A stretch of 44,163 nucleotides of DNA from positions 1-44,163 of the IMG/VR virus record IMGVR_UViG_3300037606_000121. One strand, given 5' to 3'. Both the position numbers and the translations under genes were made by a program. This document shows, piece after piece, positions 31,961-40,125 of this stretch (position 1 is the first letter of the stretch; every line of letters starts with the position of its first letter). This DNA is from a virus. The notes below the pieces were generated by a model, which saw nothing but the letters and a program-made list of their open reading frames with translations, searched no databases and was not told where the DNA came from.

Positions 31961-32665
31961 TTACGCAACGGCTGGAGTGGCTGCTGATCCCGTCGCGACG
32001 TTGTATCGCTTCAGAATAATCCAGCCTGCAGTGGTCCATTGCAGCAATACGTGGTCACCGACAACGCTGAACGTGATCGTCACGTCAGCACCGGCTAGGT
32101 TTGCTGGCGTCAATGTGCCTGCCCCTGTTGCCAGTATCAGCACGATCTCTTTCAGTTGACCGATACGAGTTCCGTCTGCCAGCGTGCCGGCAGATGCTCC
32201 ACCTGATGACCAGGTTGTCGAGTAGGAAGTGACATTGACAGCACCCGCGTTGCTGAGTGCCTGCTGTGCTCCGGATGGAATAAAATTTACTGCCGGCTCA
32301 TCCAGCAGAATTACGCCCATTTCTGTCGCCGCTGCTTTAGCCTCTACAACAGTTCCGACTGAAAAATCCCAATCAGTGACAGTTTTCGTGTACGCTCCAG
32401 ATGCGGCGGTCCCATTGAGCGGATCGCCGTTTGCATCCCAGCCCACTCGATCGCCGACAACCCAAGCCTGTGACGCAACGCCCCAGGCTCGAAATCGGCC
32501 GCTAATGTCGAGCTCGTCCGATGCTCCGCTTGCAATGTCGTTTGGTGGAATTCCGACGACGCCTGCAGCCGTTAAGATCGGAGTCCCTGCGATGATTGCA
32601 GAACCTGCAGTGTGCAGCAATTTTTCATCACTTGCATGTCGTTCTGTTGAGAGATTGATTGGCAT
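31961..32665 (-). CDS. Capsid decoration/DUF2190-like protein
   Basis: 234 aa. Residues 1-130 (MPINLSTERHASDEKLLHTA; DRVGWDANGDPLNG; VGTVVEAKAAATEMGVILLD) resemble DUF2190 proteins that lie beside capsid genes. The C-terminal 100 residues form a second beta-rich region. It probably cements or decorates the head. Confidence 0.6.
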   Translation of the reverse strand: MPINLSTERHASDEKLLHTAGSAIIAGTPILTAAGVVGIPPNDIASGASDELDISGRFRAWGVASQAWVVGDRVGWDANGDPLNGTAASGAYTKTVTDWDFSVGTVVEAKAAATEMGVILLDEPAVNFIPSGAQQALSNAGAVNVTSYSTTWSSGGASAGTLADGTRIGQLKEIVLILATGAGTLTPANLAGADVTITFSVVGDHVLLQWTTAGWIILKRYNVATGSAATPAVA

Positions 32666-32724
32666 TATTAACGTTCCTTTTTTGCGTGAAGAATCAGAAA
32701 GAAAGTCAGAGTTTCAGGGTAACG

Positions 32725-34869
32725 TTATGCCGCACCCTTACTCTTGACGCCAGACAACCACTCGGCGAAGTTAACACCGAAGTCGTGATAGCCGCGTAAC
32801 TGAACGCCGAGCGTTTCAAAGTTGGCGTCTGCTGATTCAACCGTTGGGTTTTCAACGCCGTTCAGGAATGAAACCACGACTGGCTTCAGCAGGTCGCCGA
32901 ACAAATACCAAGCTGTCGCTGAGTTGCCCGTGTAGTCGCTGTCAGATAGTTCGTTGACGACGAACGGCACATACTTGTTGCGATGAATGTTGTCGTCTTG
33001 CTGCGTCGACAGGTTTCCGCTGACGAACAATTTTTGGGCGACAAACTCAAGTTCTGGTGGTACCAGCAATTTCTTCGGTGCCCCAAGCGAACCGGAACCG
33101 ACCTGCTTCTTATCGCTGCTTTTCATTTTGCGGTAAGTCGTGATTCCGGTCTGCAGACCAATGCCATCGACGAGCAGAGTTGTTGCAGCCCCGGTGAAGT
33201 AATTCGTCCGGCCCGTCGTGAAGAAACTGCTGTTGTTAATGAATGTTGACCAGAACAATTTGCGGAACTTACGAGCGGCACCACGGCCCAATCGAGTCCG
33301 CAGATCATCGAACGCACCGAGATCGTCATTGATCAACGTCGTGCGAGTCAACGCGAACATTTTGGCGAAAGTCCCGGCAGATCGCGTGAAGGTTTCTTCA
33401 CCGAGTTTGCCGTGCTTGATCTCACCGTTCGGCCCGAGTTCTTCATATTCCATGTCGTCAAGCATTCGATAGCTTGTATGGGTCTTGAAGTCGGAGACTG
33501 GCTTGACATCAGCAAACTCACGCCACGTTTGATCCTCTTCCATGAACCCCGCAATCAACATTTTGTTTGCGATGTTGCTCAGGATTCCTGACAGAGAAAC
33601 AGTCGATGCAGCCGCACGAATCGGAGTCGCTGGCAGTGCGTATTGCAGCACGTCCCGCAGGTTGTCCGTATTGATTCGGTGACGTCCGACATAGCCGTTT
33701 GCCTGTGCGGCAAGGATGAACATTTCCTGCAGTCCGAGGTTCCGGAAATGCTTGTGAGCTTTGTCTAGAACTTCGGGCTTGTAGGATTTCTCAACCTCCA
33801 AACCAAGCACGCGACAAGCTGCAGCCTCAATGACGTCGCCGTCATACTTGTTGTCGTGCGAATGAATCGCCGGGCCTCGTGGGCGTCCCTTCGTGAGCAT
33901 GTCCGCACGCATTGCGTACTCCGCTTTGATGCACTCAACCTCGAACCGAGTTGCTGCCCATTCGCCGTCGATCGCCGCTCGCTTAAGCTTGCTGACTGCG
34001 ACCATTCCGGAAGCCTTGATCTCGTTTAGTGCGAGGGTTTCAACCGTGCCAGCATACTCTGCAGACGCTGCATCAATTGACAGGTCGCATTTGATAAACG
34101 CGATTTGCAACGCGGCAACATCAAACACGATACCCTTTGCAACGACGTCAGGAATGATCGCTTCGTCCTTCTTTTCCAGGTCGTATTTCTTCTGCAGTGC
34201 TGACGCCTGGACTGGCGTTAGATCAGCAGCCACGAATCCCAGTGCAATGATCCACTCTTCGAATTTCATATCAATTTCCCCTGTTGATTCTGCGGCTGCT
34301 GCCGCGATTGAAACTGATGTCGTTTCGTCGGCACCACGTGCCAAAAACGCAACGCCATACAAGCGCGACTTTCGAGCAATTAACGCCGGACCAACAATGG
34401 TTCGACCGTTTACGATGACCGACTTCCCGGCCTTAACTTCTTCCAGTGCCTGCGTCGGAATTGCCTCAACGCTTGCCTGCCATGGGTACGCTCTGGCAGC
34501 GTTATCCACGACCTCTTGAGCCGATGGCCCTGTTCCCGAAACGATGCCAGCCAAGATCAACTGACGGCCATCGTTTAGTTTTTCTGTAACGTGCCCAACT
34601 CGTTTCGTTGGATCATGATCCATGTTCGCCGTGATGTTCGGCGAGTAGCTCAACCCAGCCAAATCAATGACAACGGGCTTGCCGAATTTCGCGATGTATT
34701 CCGCCGTCCGAAGTTCGCCGCCGTTATAGGCAACGATCCGAAACGTCGGGATTGATGGCTTGCCGTCTGCTGTCGTTGTGCCAGCGGCAATTTCAACATC
34801 TGCATCGAATGCAAATCGTTGCACTGACTTTTTCGGGCCTGCGTGGATCGGTAAAAACTTACGGTGCAT
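32725..34869 (-). CDS. Prohead protease fused to major capsid protein
   Basis: 714 aa from the ATG at 34867-34869 (AGGA seven bases before; 11-bp overlap with the portal). The N-terminal 180 residues (NITANMDHDPTKRVGHVTEK; QASVEAIPTQALEEV) are a Mu-like/U35-type protease. The C-terminal 300 (TRTTLINDDLGAFDDLRTRL; LRGYHDFGVNFAEWLSG) resemble fused capsid proteins of GpA-terminase phages. A strong internal ribosome site at codon 201 may give a shorter scaffold-capsid product. Processing is expected between the parts. Confidence 0.8.
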   Translation of the reverse strand: MHRKFLPIHAGPKKSVQRFAFDADVEIAAGTTTADGKPSIPTFRIVAYNGGELRTAEYIAKFGKPVVIDLAGLSYSPNITANMDHDPTKRVGHVTEKLNDGRQLILAGIVSGTGPSAQEVVDNAARAYPWQASVEAIPTQALEEVKAGKSVIVNGRTIVGPALIARKSRLYGVAFLARGADETTSVSIAAAAAESTGEIDMKFEEWIIALGFVAADLTPVQASALQKKYDLEKKDEAIIPDVVAKGIVFDVAALQIAFIKCDLSIDAASAEYAGTVETLALNEIKASGMVAVSKLKRAAIDGEWAATRFEVECIKAEYAMRADMLTKGRPRGPAIHSHDNKYDGDVIEAAACRVLGLEVEKSYKPEVLDKAHKHFRNLGLQEMFILAAQANGYVGRHRINTDNLRDVLQYALPATPIRAAASTVSLSGILSNIANKMLIAGFMEEDQTWREFADVKPVSDFKTHTSYRMLDDMEYEELGPNGEIKHGKLGEETFTRSAGTFAKMFALTRTTLINDDLGAFDDLRTRLGRGAARKFRKLFWSTFINNSSFFTTGRTNYFTGAATTLLVDGIGLQTGITTYRKMKSSDKKQVGSGSLGAPKKLLVPPELEFVAQKLFVSGNLSTQQDDNIHRNKYVPFVVNELSDSDYTGNSATAWYLFGDLLKPVVVSFLNGVENPTVESADANFETLGVQLRGYHDFGVNFAEWLSGVKSKGAA
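34267..34284 (-). promoter_or_regulatory. Internal ribosome site and ATG inside the protease-capsid gene
   Basis: AGGGGAA lies eight bases before an in-frame ATG at 34267-34269 (MKFEEWIIALGFVAADLTPV). Initiation here would give a 514-aa protein without protease, comparable with internal starts that produce scaffolds in lambda C/Nu3. Confidence 0.55.
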
Positions 34870-36343
34870 TCGTGGATCCTGCCTGTGTTGCGTTGGCCGT
34901 GTTTTCGACTTGTGCCATGGATGCCATCGCGCCTTTGTCATTGAAAATTGAATGCAGCAGGATCTTCCTCATCGTGGCTTCATCGACTCCGTAATCCTCT
35001 GCCATTTTCGGCAGATGGTCGTCGAGGTCGTAGCCGTCCTCCGAATAGACCATTGACAGCGTGGCCTGTCCTGTCTTCAGTCGTGTCGCAACGGCGTCGG
35101 CTTTTGCGCCTTCGTCTGCGACCGGATGAGACGGCCAATCCCATTCATGGGCAGGCATCTGTCCAGGGATTTTGATCCAGCCAAAACGCAATGAAGCCTC
35201 TTCGAACCACATTTCAAATAACGGGTCGAGAACCAAATCGTCACCGTCTTCACGCTCGACATCGATCTGCATGTAGTACGGCGTGAAATCGAGCTTGCCG
35301 CTCGCAAAGTTGTGCCCGCTTGAATCGCCCGCCGCGAGGTTGTACGGCATGTTTTTTGGCCGTCCCTGTTCGCTGACCTGAGCGCGATGAAACGCCTCGT
35401 ATGTCGCGTTCGGGTGTTCTGATTTCATCTGGCCAGCGTCCCAGCCCATTGGCAACGCGACCATCATTCGTTTCTGGAATTCGATGGCACTGAATGGAGC
35501 CGCAAGATCGGCACCATCATCAGGCGACATTTGAGTCTTCAGCAGCACTGATATGTCAGCAGCCGATTCAGCAGCCGCAAGCGTGGCCTCTCGCCAACGT
35601 CGTGACGATGCCCCGGTGTTCATCGAAGACCTGAGTTCTGGGATTCCGCGATGCTGGCCGCCGCGACGCATTGAGAACCAATGCAGAACGAATGCCGCCG
35701 GGATCTGATCGGCCTCGAATGCCGAGTGCGTCCATTGCGCCCCAGGATGGTATGGCAGGATGTCGTACCACAGCGGATTGCCATATGTGTCAAATCGAAT
35801 GCCGTCGATATAGCCTTCGATGCCTGCATTGAGGTACGGAGTTTGGCATTGCTCCGTCTCGATGACTGACAGATCCAATTTGACGGCGTGCTTAACGCCG
35901 GGATTGCTTTTCAAGATCGCGAACGATTCGCCGTCACTCATTTTTGCGTGAGACATCACCCACAATTTGCGACGCAACTTGACGGCCTTCGACCACGTTT
36001 TCCATTCCATCTCAACCATCGCGTTGAAAACTTTGGAAGCAGTTTTCATTCGCAACGACGGCCCGACTCCAACGGTATAATTTGCGTGAGTCTGGACCAT
36101 GCCATCAACGTAAGCATTGCTGCCGATCTCGTATCGTGAGCGGCTAACGAGCTTCTCGCGAACGCCCCGTGATGCTGATGAATTTGCATCAAGTGAATCG
36201 GCAGATGACCAGTAATTTTTGTACTCGTTAGTCGATCCGGCAGCGTCGAACCGAGCGCGGATTGCAGGCGAATCGCCATCGAAAGCGCGAGGCGTTGGCT
36301 CTGTCTTTTTTCGTGTGACGAATCGTTTCAGGGCGGCAAGCAT
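34859..36343 (-). CDS. Portal protein (lambda gpB-like, phage_portal_2)
   Basis: 494 aa. GSNAYVDGMVQTHANYTVGV, SDGESFAILKSNPG, LSVIETEQCQTPYLNAG, FVLHWFSMRRGGQHRGIPEL and AAGDSSGHNFASGKLDFTPY are blocks of lambda-family portals. Coupled to the 67-aa gene by TAATG. The portal forms the 12-subunit DNA channel at the capsid vertex. Confidence 0.9.
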   Translation of the reverse strand: MLAALKRFVTRKKTEPTPRAFDGDSPAIRARFDAAGSTNEYKNYWSSADSLDANSSASRGVREKLVSRSRYEIGSNAYVDGMVQTHANYTVGVGPSLRMKTASKVFNAMVEMEWKTWSKAVKLRRKLWVMSHAKMSDGESFAILKSNPGVKHAVKLDLSVIETEQCQTPYLNAGIEGYIDGIRFDTYGNPLWYDILPYHPGAQWTHSAFEADQIPAAFVLHWFSMRRGGQHRGIPELRSSMNTGASSRRWREATLAAAESAADISVLLKTQMSPDDGADLAAPFSAIEFQKRMMVALPMGWDAGQMKSEHPNATYEAFHRAQVSEQGRPKNMPYNLAAGDSSGHNFASGKLDFTPYYMQIDVEREDGDDLVLDPLFEMWFEEASLRFGWIKIPGQMPAHEWDWPSHPVADEGAKADAVATRLKTGQATLSMVYSEDGYDLDDHLPKMAEDYGVDEATMRKILLHSIFNDKGAMASMAQVENTANATQAGSTNAP

Positions 36344-36546
36344 TAGCCTGTTCCCCCCGGTACGATCTTCGAGAACCGCAAACCCATGTGGTTGCGATTG
36401 CCGGCAGTTTTTGACGCAACATGATTGTCAGCTTTGATGAGCTGATCCATGTCGTGCTCTTCAATCGTGCGGCCTGCTTCTGCGGTCTTTTTCGGACCGA
36501 GTGCGGCTTGCGTGATTGCGTCGATGATGGTTTCTGGAGCTGCCAT
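36343..36546 (-). CDS. Small head protein, gpW-position
   Basis: 67 aa: a helical MAAPETIIDAITQAALGPKK and a C-terminal MGLRFSKIVPGG strand-turn. It stands immediately before the portal, where short head-tail connector (gpW-like) proteins sit in lambda-type phages. The exact role is not shown. No clear ribosome site precedes its ATG. Confidence 0.55.
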   Translation of the reverse strand: MAAPETIIDAITQAALGPKKTAEAGRTIEEHDMDQLIKADNHVASKTAGNRNHMGLRFSKIVPGGTG

Positions 36547-36599
36547 GCCGCAGATACTGGCACAATTGGCAGCGTGTTTGTTATTTTTTCCTCGTCATG

Positions 36600-36615
36600 T
36601 TTCCAGCGCTGGAAA
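36600..36615. promoter_or_regulatory. 16-bp perfect palindrome upstream of the portal block
   Basis: TTTCCAGCGCTGGAAA is a perfect palindrome between the terminator at 36626-36658 and the 67-aa gene. It may be an operator. I see no convincing promoter around it. Confidence 0.4.
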
Positions 36616-36625
36616 TGTTGAAACG

Positions 36626-36658
36626 AAAAAAGGCAGCACGGTTGTCCGTACTGCCTTT
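36626..36658 (-). terminator. Strong rho-independent terminator after GCC array A
   Basis: Stem AAAGGCAG/CTGCCTTT (36629-36636 with 36651-36658) with an inner ACGG/CCGT, loop TTGT, followed on the minus strand by a T-run. It separates the arrays and duplicated genes from the portal-capsid genes, which must be transcribed by read-through or another promoter. Confidence 0.85.
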
Positions 36659-36659
36659 A

Positions 36660-37300
36660 CCTTGCCCCGCCCCGCCATGCCCTGCCTTGCCACGCCCCGC
36701 CTTGCCTGCCACGCCACGCCAAGCCTCGCCACGCCTCGCCTGCCAAGCCTTGCCACGCCTCGCCTCGCCGAGCCTTGCCTTGCCTGCCTCGCCTTGCCCA
36801 GCCACGCCCTGCCAAGCCGAGCCGAGCCTTGCCTGCCACGCCTCGCCTTGCCACGCCTCGCCTCGCCTTGCCACGCCTTGCCTTGCCTGCCATGCCAAGC
36901 CAGGCCGAGCCATGCCGTGCCCCGCCTTGCCTGCCATGCCAGGCCGAGCCATGCCGTGCCTTGCCGCGCCTTGCCCCGCCTTGCCTGCCAAGCCCTGCCC
37001 AGCCATGCCCTGCCTCGCCACGCCGCGCCTGCCATGCCTTGCCCAGCCTTGCCAAGCCTCGCCCCGCCGCGCCTGCCCTGCCAAGCCGCGCCCAGCCGAG
37101 CCAAGCCTAGCCTCGCCACGCCTGCCACGCCTCGCCGCGCCCCGCCCCGCCGTGCCTGCCAAGCCAAGCCAGGCCTCGCCAGGCCCAGCCTTGCCTGCCC
37201 CGCCAAGCCCAGCCATGCCACGCCCTGCCACGCCACGCCACGCCAAGCCTTGCCCTGCCTCGCCACGCCCCGCCGTGCCTTGCCTGCCTCGCCTTGCCTA
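36660..37300. repeat. GCC-pentamer array A
   Basis: About 130 units of GCC separated almost always by two bases (NNGCC). Every 6-17 units the spacer is a single T, giving GCCTGCC. Fourteen of the sixteen possible dinucleotides occur as spacer; I did not see TG or GG. The minus strand is GGCNN repeated, which also fits a G2N3 quadruplex pattern. Stop codons are almost absent, so long ORFs on both strands are spurious. Confidence 0.95.
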
Positions 37301-37836
37301 CCATGAATCAGACTTGCACAGTCTCCACCAGCGTATCGATTTGTCGCATCACGATTGCCAGTTCTTGCAGATCACGAAACCGATCTCGAAACGAAATCAG
37401 TTCCTTCAACGCCCGCCGCAAAAGATCTGCACGGGTGTCGGGATCTGCCAGCACATCCTCTGCCGTGCGATATACCCGCTTCGTTTCTTCCGTCTTTGTT
37501 GCTGGAGTGCTTATGTGATGATAGACACGCTGTGGCCTGTCAGTGCTGATGTCATCGCGAACCACAACCAGCGAACGCAAGAGAAGCCTACCGACTTCCA
37601 ATCTGTGTTGATGCGCGGCTAGAGCATCGTCCCATTCGAATTCCTTGTGCAGTGGATTACGCTTTGACTCGGCCGCCTGAACGATCTGTTCCGCGTCGAT
37701 GTCGCCTCCGTTCTTGATCCGAATCCGTTCGACCTCTTTGTGAGCCACTGCGGCGTCTGTTTTAAATCGTGAACCTGCCGACCAGTTGATGTCCATTTTG
37801 AAAACTCCTGTGAAAGTGAAATTGAAAAACCATGCC
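37301..37836 (-). repeat. 536-bp exact duplication, copy 1
   Basis: Identical to 38089-38624 (offset 788). Includes the whole 162-aa gene, its stop and its ribosome site, bounded on both sides by GCC arrays. Confidence 0.9.
37308..37796 (-). CDS. Conserved phage protein of unknown function, copy 1
   Basis: 162 aa; ATG at 37794-37796 with AGGAG upstream. MDINWSAGSRFKTDAAVAHK, HKEFEWDDALAAHQHRLEVG and LISFRDRFRDLQELAIVM match a family I know from many siphoviruses near terminase and portal, without a known function. It is helical. The upstream extension through array B is not coding. A second identical copy follows at 38096-38584. Confidence 0.75.
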   Translation of the reverse strand: MDINWSAGSRFKTDAAVAHKEVERIRIKNGGDIDAEQIVQAAESKRNPLHKEFEWDDALAAHQHRLEVGRLLLRSLVVVRDDISTDRPQRVYHHISTPATKTEETKRVYRTAEDVLADPDTRADLLRRALKELISFRDRFRDLQELAIVMRQIDTLVETVQV

Positions 37837-38088
37837 TGCCATGCCTTGCCCTGCCCAGCCAAGCCAAGCCCAGCCGCGCCTGCCATGCCATGCCATGCCA
37901 AGCCTGCCAAGCCGCGCCCCGCCCAGCCCTGCCAGGCCGTGCCATGCCTTGCCTGCCTCGCCTTGCCCAGCCAAGCCCTGCCAAGCCCCGCCCTGCCATG
38001 CCCCGCCCAGCCTCGCCCGGCCATGCCGAGCCGTGCCTGCCATGCCGCGCCTTGCCCTGCCTTGCCCGGCCCTGCCTTGCCAAGCCTG
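37831..38088. repeat. GCC-pentamer array B
   Basis: About 50 NNGCC units with occasional single-T spacers, between the two copies of the 162-aa gene. Same architecture as arrays A and C. Confidence 0.95.
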
Positions 38089-38624
38089 CCATGAATCAGA
38101 CTTGCACAGTCTCCACCAGCGTATCGATTTGTCGCATCACGATTGCCAGTTCTTGCAGATCACGAAACCGATCTCGAAACGAAATCAGTTCCTTCAACGC
38201 CCGCCGCAAAAGATCTGCACGGGTGTCGGGATCTGCCAGCACATCCTCTGCCGTGCGATATACCCGCTTCGTTTCTTCCGTCTTTGTTGCTGGAGTGCTT
38301 ATGTGATGATAGACACGCTGTGGCCTGTCAGTGCTGATGTCATCGCGAACCACAACCAGCGAACGCAAGAGAAGCCTACCGACTTCCAATCTGTGTTGAT
38401 GCGCGGCTAGAGCATCGTCCCATTCGAATTCCTTGTGCAGTGGATTACGCTTTGACTCGGCCGCCTGAACGATCTGTTCCGCGTCGATGTCGCCTCCGTT
38501 CTTGATCCGAATCCGTTCGACCTCTTTGTGAGCCACTGCGGCGTCTGTTTTAAATCGTGAACCTGCCGACCAGTTGATGTCCATTTTGAAAACTCCTGTG
38601 AAAGTGAAATTGAAAAACCATGCC
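38089..38624 (-). repeat. 536-bp exact duplication, copy 2
   Basis: Identical to 37301-37836. Sequence identity stops where the flanking arrays diverge. Confidence 0.9.
38096..38584 (-). CDS. Conserved phage protein of unknown function, copy 2
   Basis: 162 aa, identical in protein and DNA to the gene at 37308-37796. Same AGGAG ribosome site, ATG at 38582-38584. Perfect identity implies very recent duplication, gene conversion, or an assembly effect. This copy is transcribed first. Confidence 0.75.
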   Translation of the reverse strand: MDINWSAGSRFKTDAAVAHKEVERIRIKNGGDIDAEQIVQAAESKRNPLHKEFEWDDALAAHQHRLEVGRLLLRSLVVVRDDISTDRPQRVYHHISTPATKTEETKRVYRTAEDVLADPDTRADLLRRALKELISFRDRFRDLQELAIVMRQIDTLVETVQV

Positions 38625-39318
38625 GTGCCATGCCATGCCAGGCCCCGCCCTGCCGCGCCTTGCCTGCCATGCCACGCCCCGCCCAGCCCTGCCGTGCCTG
38701 CCATGCCAAGCCGCGCCCAGCCGAGCCAAGCCTAGCCTCGCCAGCCGAGCCACGCCACGCCTCGCCGCGCCTCGCCAAGCCAAGCCAGGCCCTGCCCCGC
38801 CTGCCACGCCAAGCCCGGCCATGCCAAGCCCCGCCGTGCCTGCCTCGCCCTGCCAGGCCCCGCCGAGCCACGCCACGCCTGCCCTGCCCTGCCGAGCCCT
38901 GCCCCGCCCGGCCATGCCCTGCCCGGCCTGCCAAGCCCTGCCGAGCCAAGCCCGGCCTCGCCCCGCCATGCCCTGCCCGGCCTGCCATGCCAAGCCCGGC
39001 CTTGCCGAGCCAGGCCCTGCCTCGCCCCGCCATGCCTGCCACGCCGCGCCTCGCCTCGCCACGCCTGCCAAGCCCAGCCTTGCCGAGCCCTGCCCGGCCA
39101 TGCCCTGCCCGGCCTGCCACGCCGCGCCTCGCCATGCCACGCCGCGCCACGCCTGCCATGCCTTGCCAGGCCCAGCCTTGCCCGGCCCCGCCTTGCCTGC
39201 CATGCCGCGCCCTGCCCGGCCGAGCCAGGCCCTGCCCGGCCCTGCCATGCCCTGCCCGGCCTGCCATGCCAAGCCCGGCCTTGCCCCGCCAGGCCTTGCC
39301 TCGCCCCGCCATGCCTGC
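38619..39318. repeat. GCC-pentamer array C
   Basis: About 140 NNGCC units; single T (and once a single A) spacers occur. It contains CGGCC and AGGCC units more often than array A, and shares with array A (around 37081 and 38706) a stretch of more than 30 bases, showing exchange between arrays. Confidence 0.95.
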
Positions 39319-39324
39319 CAATCA

Positions 39325-39975
39325 CTACGCCTGTTCTTCCTTCACAGCAACACTGCTGTCCAGTTCGAAACGGCCATATTCGCCACCCTTTTCAGGTCGC
39401 CACTCGCCAACGCCAACGCCGAAGCCAGCCCGGTCAAGCAAGTTACACAGGTCGCCCACTTGAAGCCAGCCCGTATCAATCACGAACGAAATCGTAACGG
39501 CCCAACGAAAGAAATACGGACGGTAGCGAAGGTCTGTCGAACCCTGACCGACGCGAACGGTATCCTCCCGAATCTCCGGTTCGTCGCAGTCCAGCTGAAT
39601 GACGCCGTTGCGGTCATTGCAGACAATGAAGACAGCTTTTTTCACCAGCGTCTTTTCAACGCCAATATCCTTGTGTGCCGCCGTGATCATTGCCGACTTG
39701 ATCGCCATCGCCGGGATGCCGTACTTGCCAGACTCAGTGCGATACGCTGCCCTTTCGCCTTCGCCTTTCGGGTCTCGAATCTCACGCGTCTTGGTCTTTT
39801 TCCCAGCGTGCTTGTCCCGCATCATCGACTTGGCTTTTTCGTCCCATGCGTGCTGAATTAGTGGGGACGTGCCGACGATTCGCAGAGTCACTTTCCGCTT
39901 TTGGATCGGCGGTAGTTTTACTGCTGATTCCAGTGGTTCTTCTGTTGTCAGTGCTTTTTCTTTTGCCTTCGCCAT
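39325..39975 (-). CDS. Hypothetical phage protein downstream of the structured leader
   Basis: 216 aa from the ATG at 39973-39975 with GGAG upstream. The longer reading includes the leader and terminator and is rejected. It begins MAKAKEKALTTEEPLESAVK; then VTLRIVGTSPLIQHAWDEKA and KYGIPAMAIKSAMITAAHKD, a pattern I know from uncharacterised phage/prophage proteins. Mixed alpha/beta. The function is unknown. Confidence 0.65.
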   Translation of the reverse strand: MAKAKEKALTTEEPLESAVKLPPIQKRKVTLRIVGTSPLIQHAWDEKAKSMMRDKHAGKKTKTREIRDPKGEGERAAYRTESGKYGIPAMAIKSAMITAAHKDIGVEKTLVKKAVFIVCNDRNGVIQLDCDEPEIREDTVRVGQGSTDLRYRPYFFRWAVTISFVIDTGWLQVGDLCNLLDRAGFGVGVGEWRPEKGGEYGRFELDSSVAVKEEQA

Positions 39976-39989
39976 GATACTTACTCCAT

Positions 39990-40031
39990 AAAAAAACCCG
40001 CGTCTGAAAGTGCAAGTTTCAGAGCAGGTTT
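39990..40031 (-). terminator. Intrinsic terminator within the leader
   Basis: In minus-strand RNA, TCTGAAA pairs with TTTCAGA and, past a one-base bulge, AAACCTGC with GCGGGTTT. Seven T follow. The seven-base loop is CTTGCAC. It lies 15 bp before the 216-aa gene's start codon, so it must be bypassed for that gene to be made from the near promoter. Confidence 0.88.
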
Positions 40032-40063
40032 TCCATTTGCGGCCGAAGCCGCGAAACAACCAT
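40019..40063 (-). CDS. Leader ORF of 14 codons
   Basis: MVVSRLRPQMENLL from an ATG at 40061-40063 with AAGGGG seven bases before. Its TGA lies in the 5' arm of the terminator stem, so a ribosome ending here would cover that arm and prevent folding. Confidence 0.5.
   Translation of the reverse strand: MVVSRLRPQMENLL
40039..40052 (-). promoter_or_regulatory. cUUCGg tetraloop hairpin in the leader
   Basis: GCGGC-TTCG-GCCGC, a 5-bp stem closed by the extra-stable C(UUCG)G loop, inside the leader ORF and before the terminator. Confidence 0.75.
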
Positions 40064-40096
40064 TGAATCACCCCTTGCACGAGTGACTGAACCCGA

Positions 40097-40125
40097 ATAA
40101 TAGCAACGTATCTAGCCGGTGTCAA
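40097..40125 (-). promoter_or_regulatory. Consensus sigma-70 promoter
   Basis: Minus strand TTGACA (40125-40120), 17 bases, TATTAT (40102-40097). The -35 overlaps the last codons of the zinc-ribbon gene. Predicted +1 near 40090, giving a leader of about 100 nt to the terminator. Confidence 0.85.

Noticed and set aside
36581-39861. Several long ORFs on both strands across the GCC arrays (Pro/Leu/Ala-rich on plus, Gly/Ala/Arg/Trp-rich on minus)
   Set aside because: The arrays lack stop codons in every frame because of their composition. The ORFs overlap each other on both strands, have no ribosome sites, and run through the terminator and real genes.
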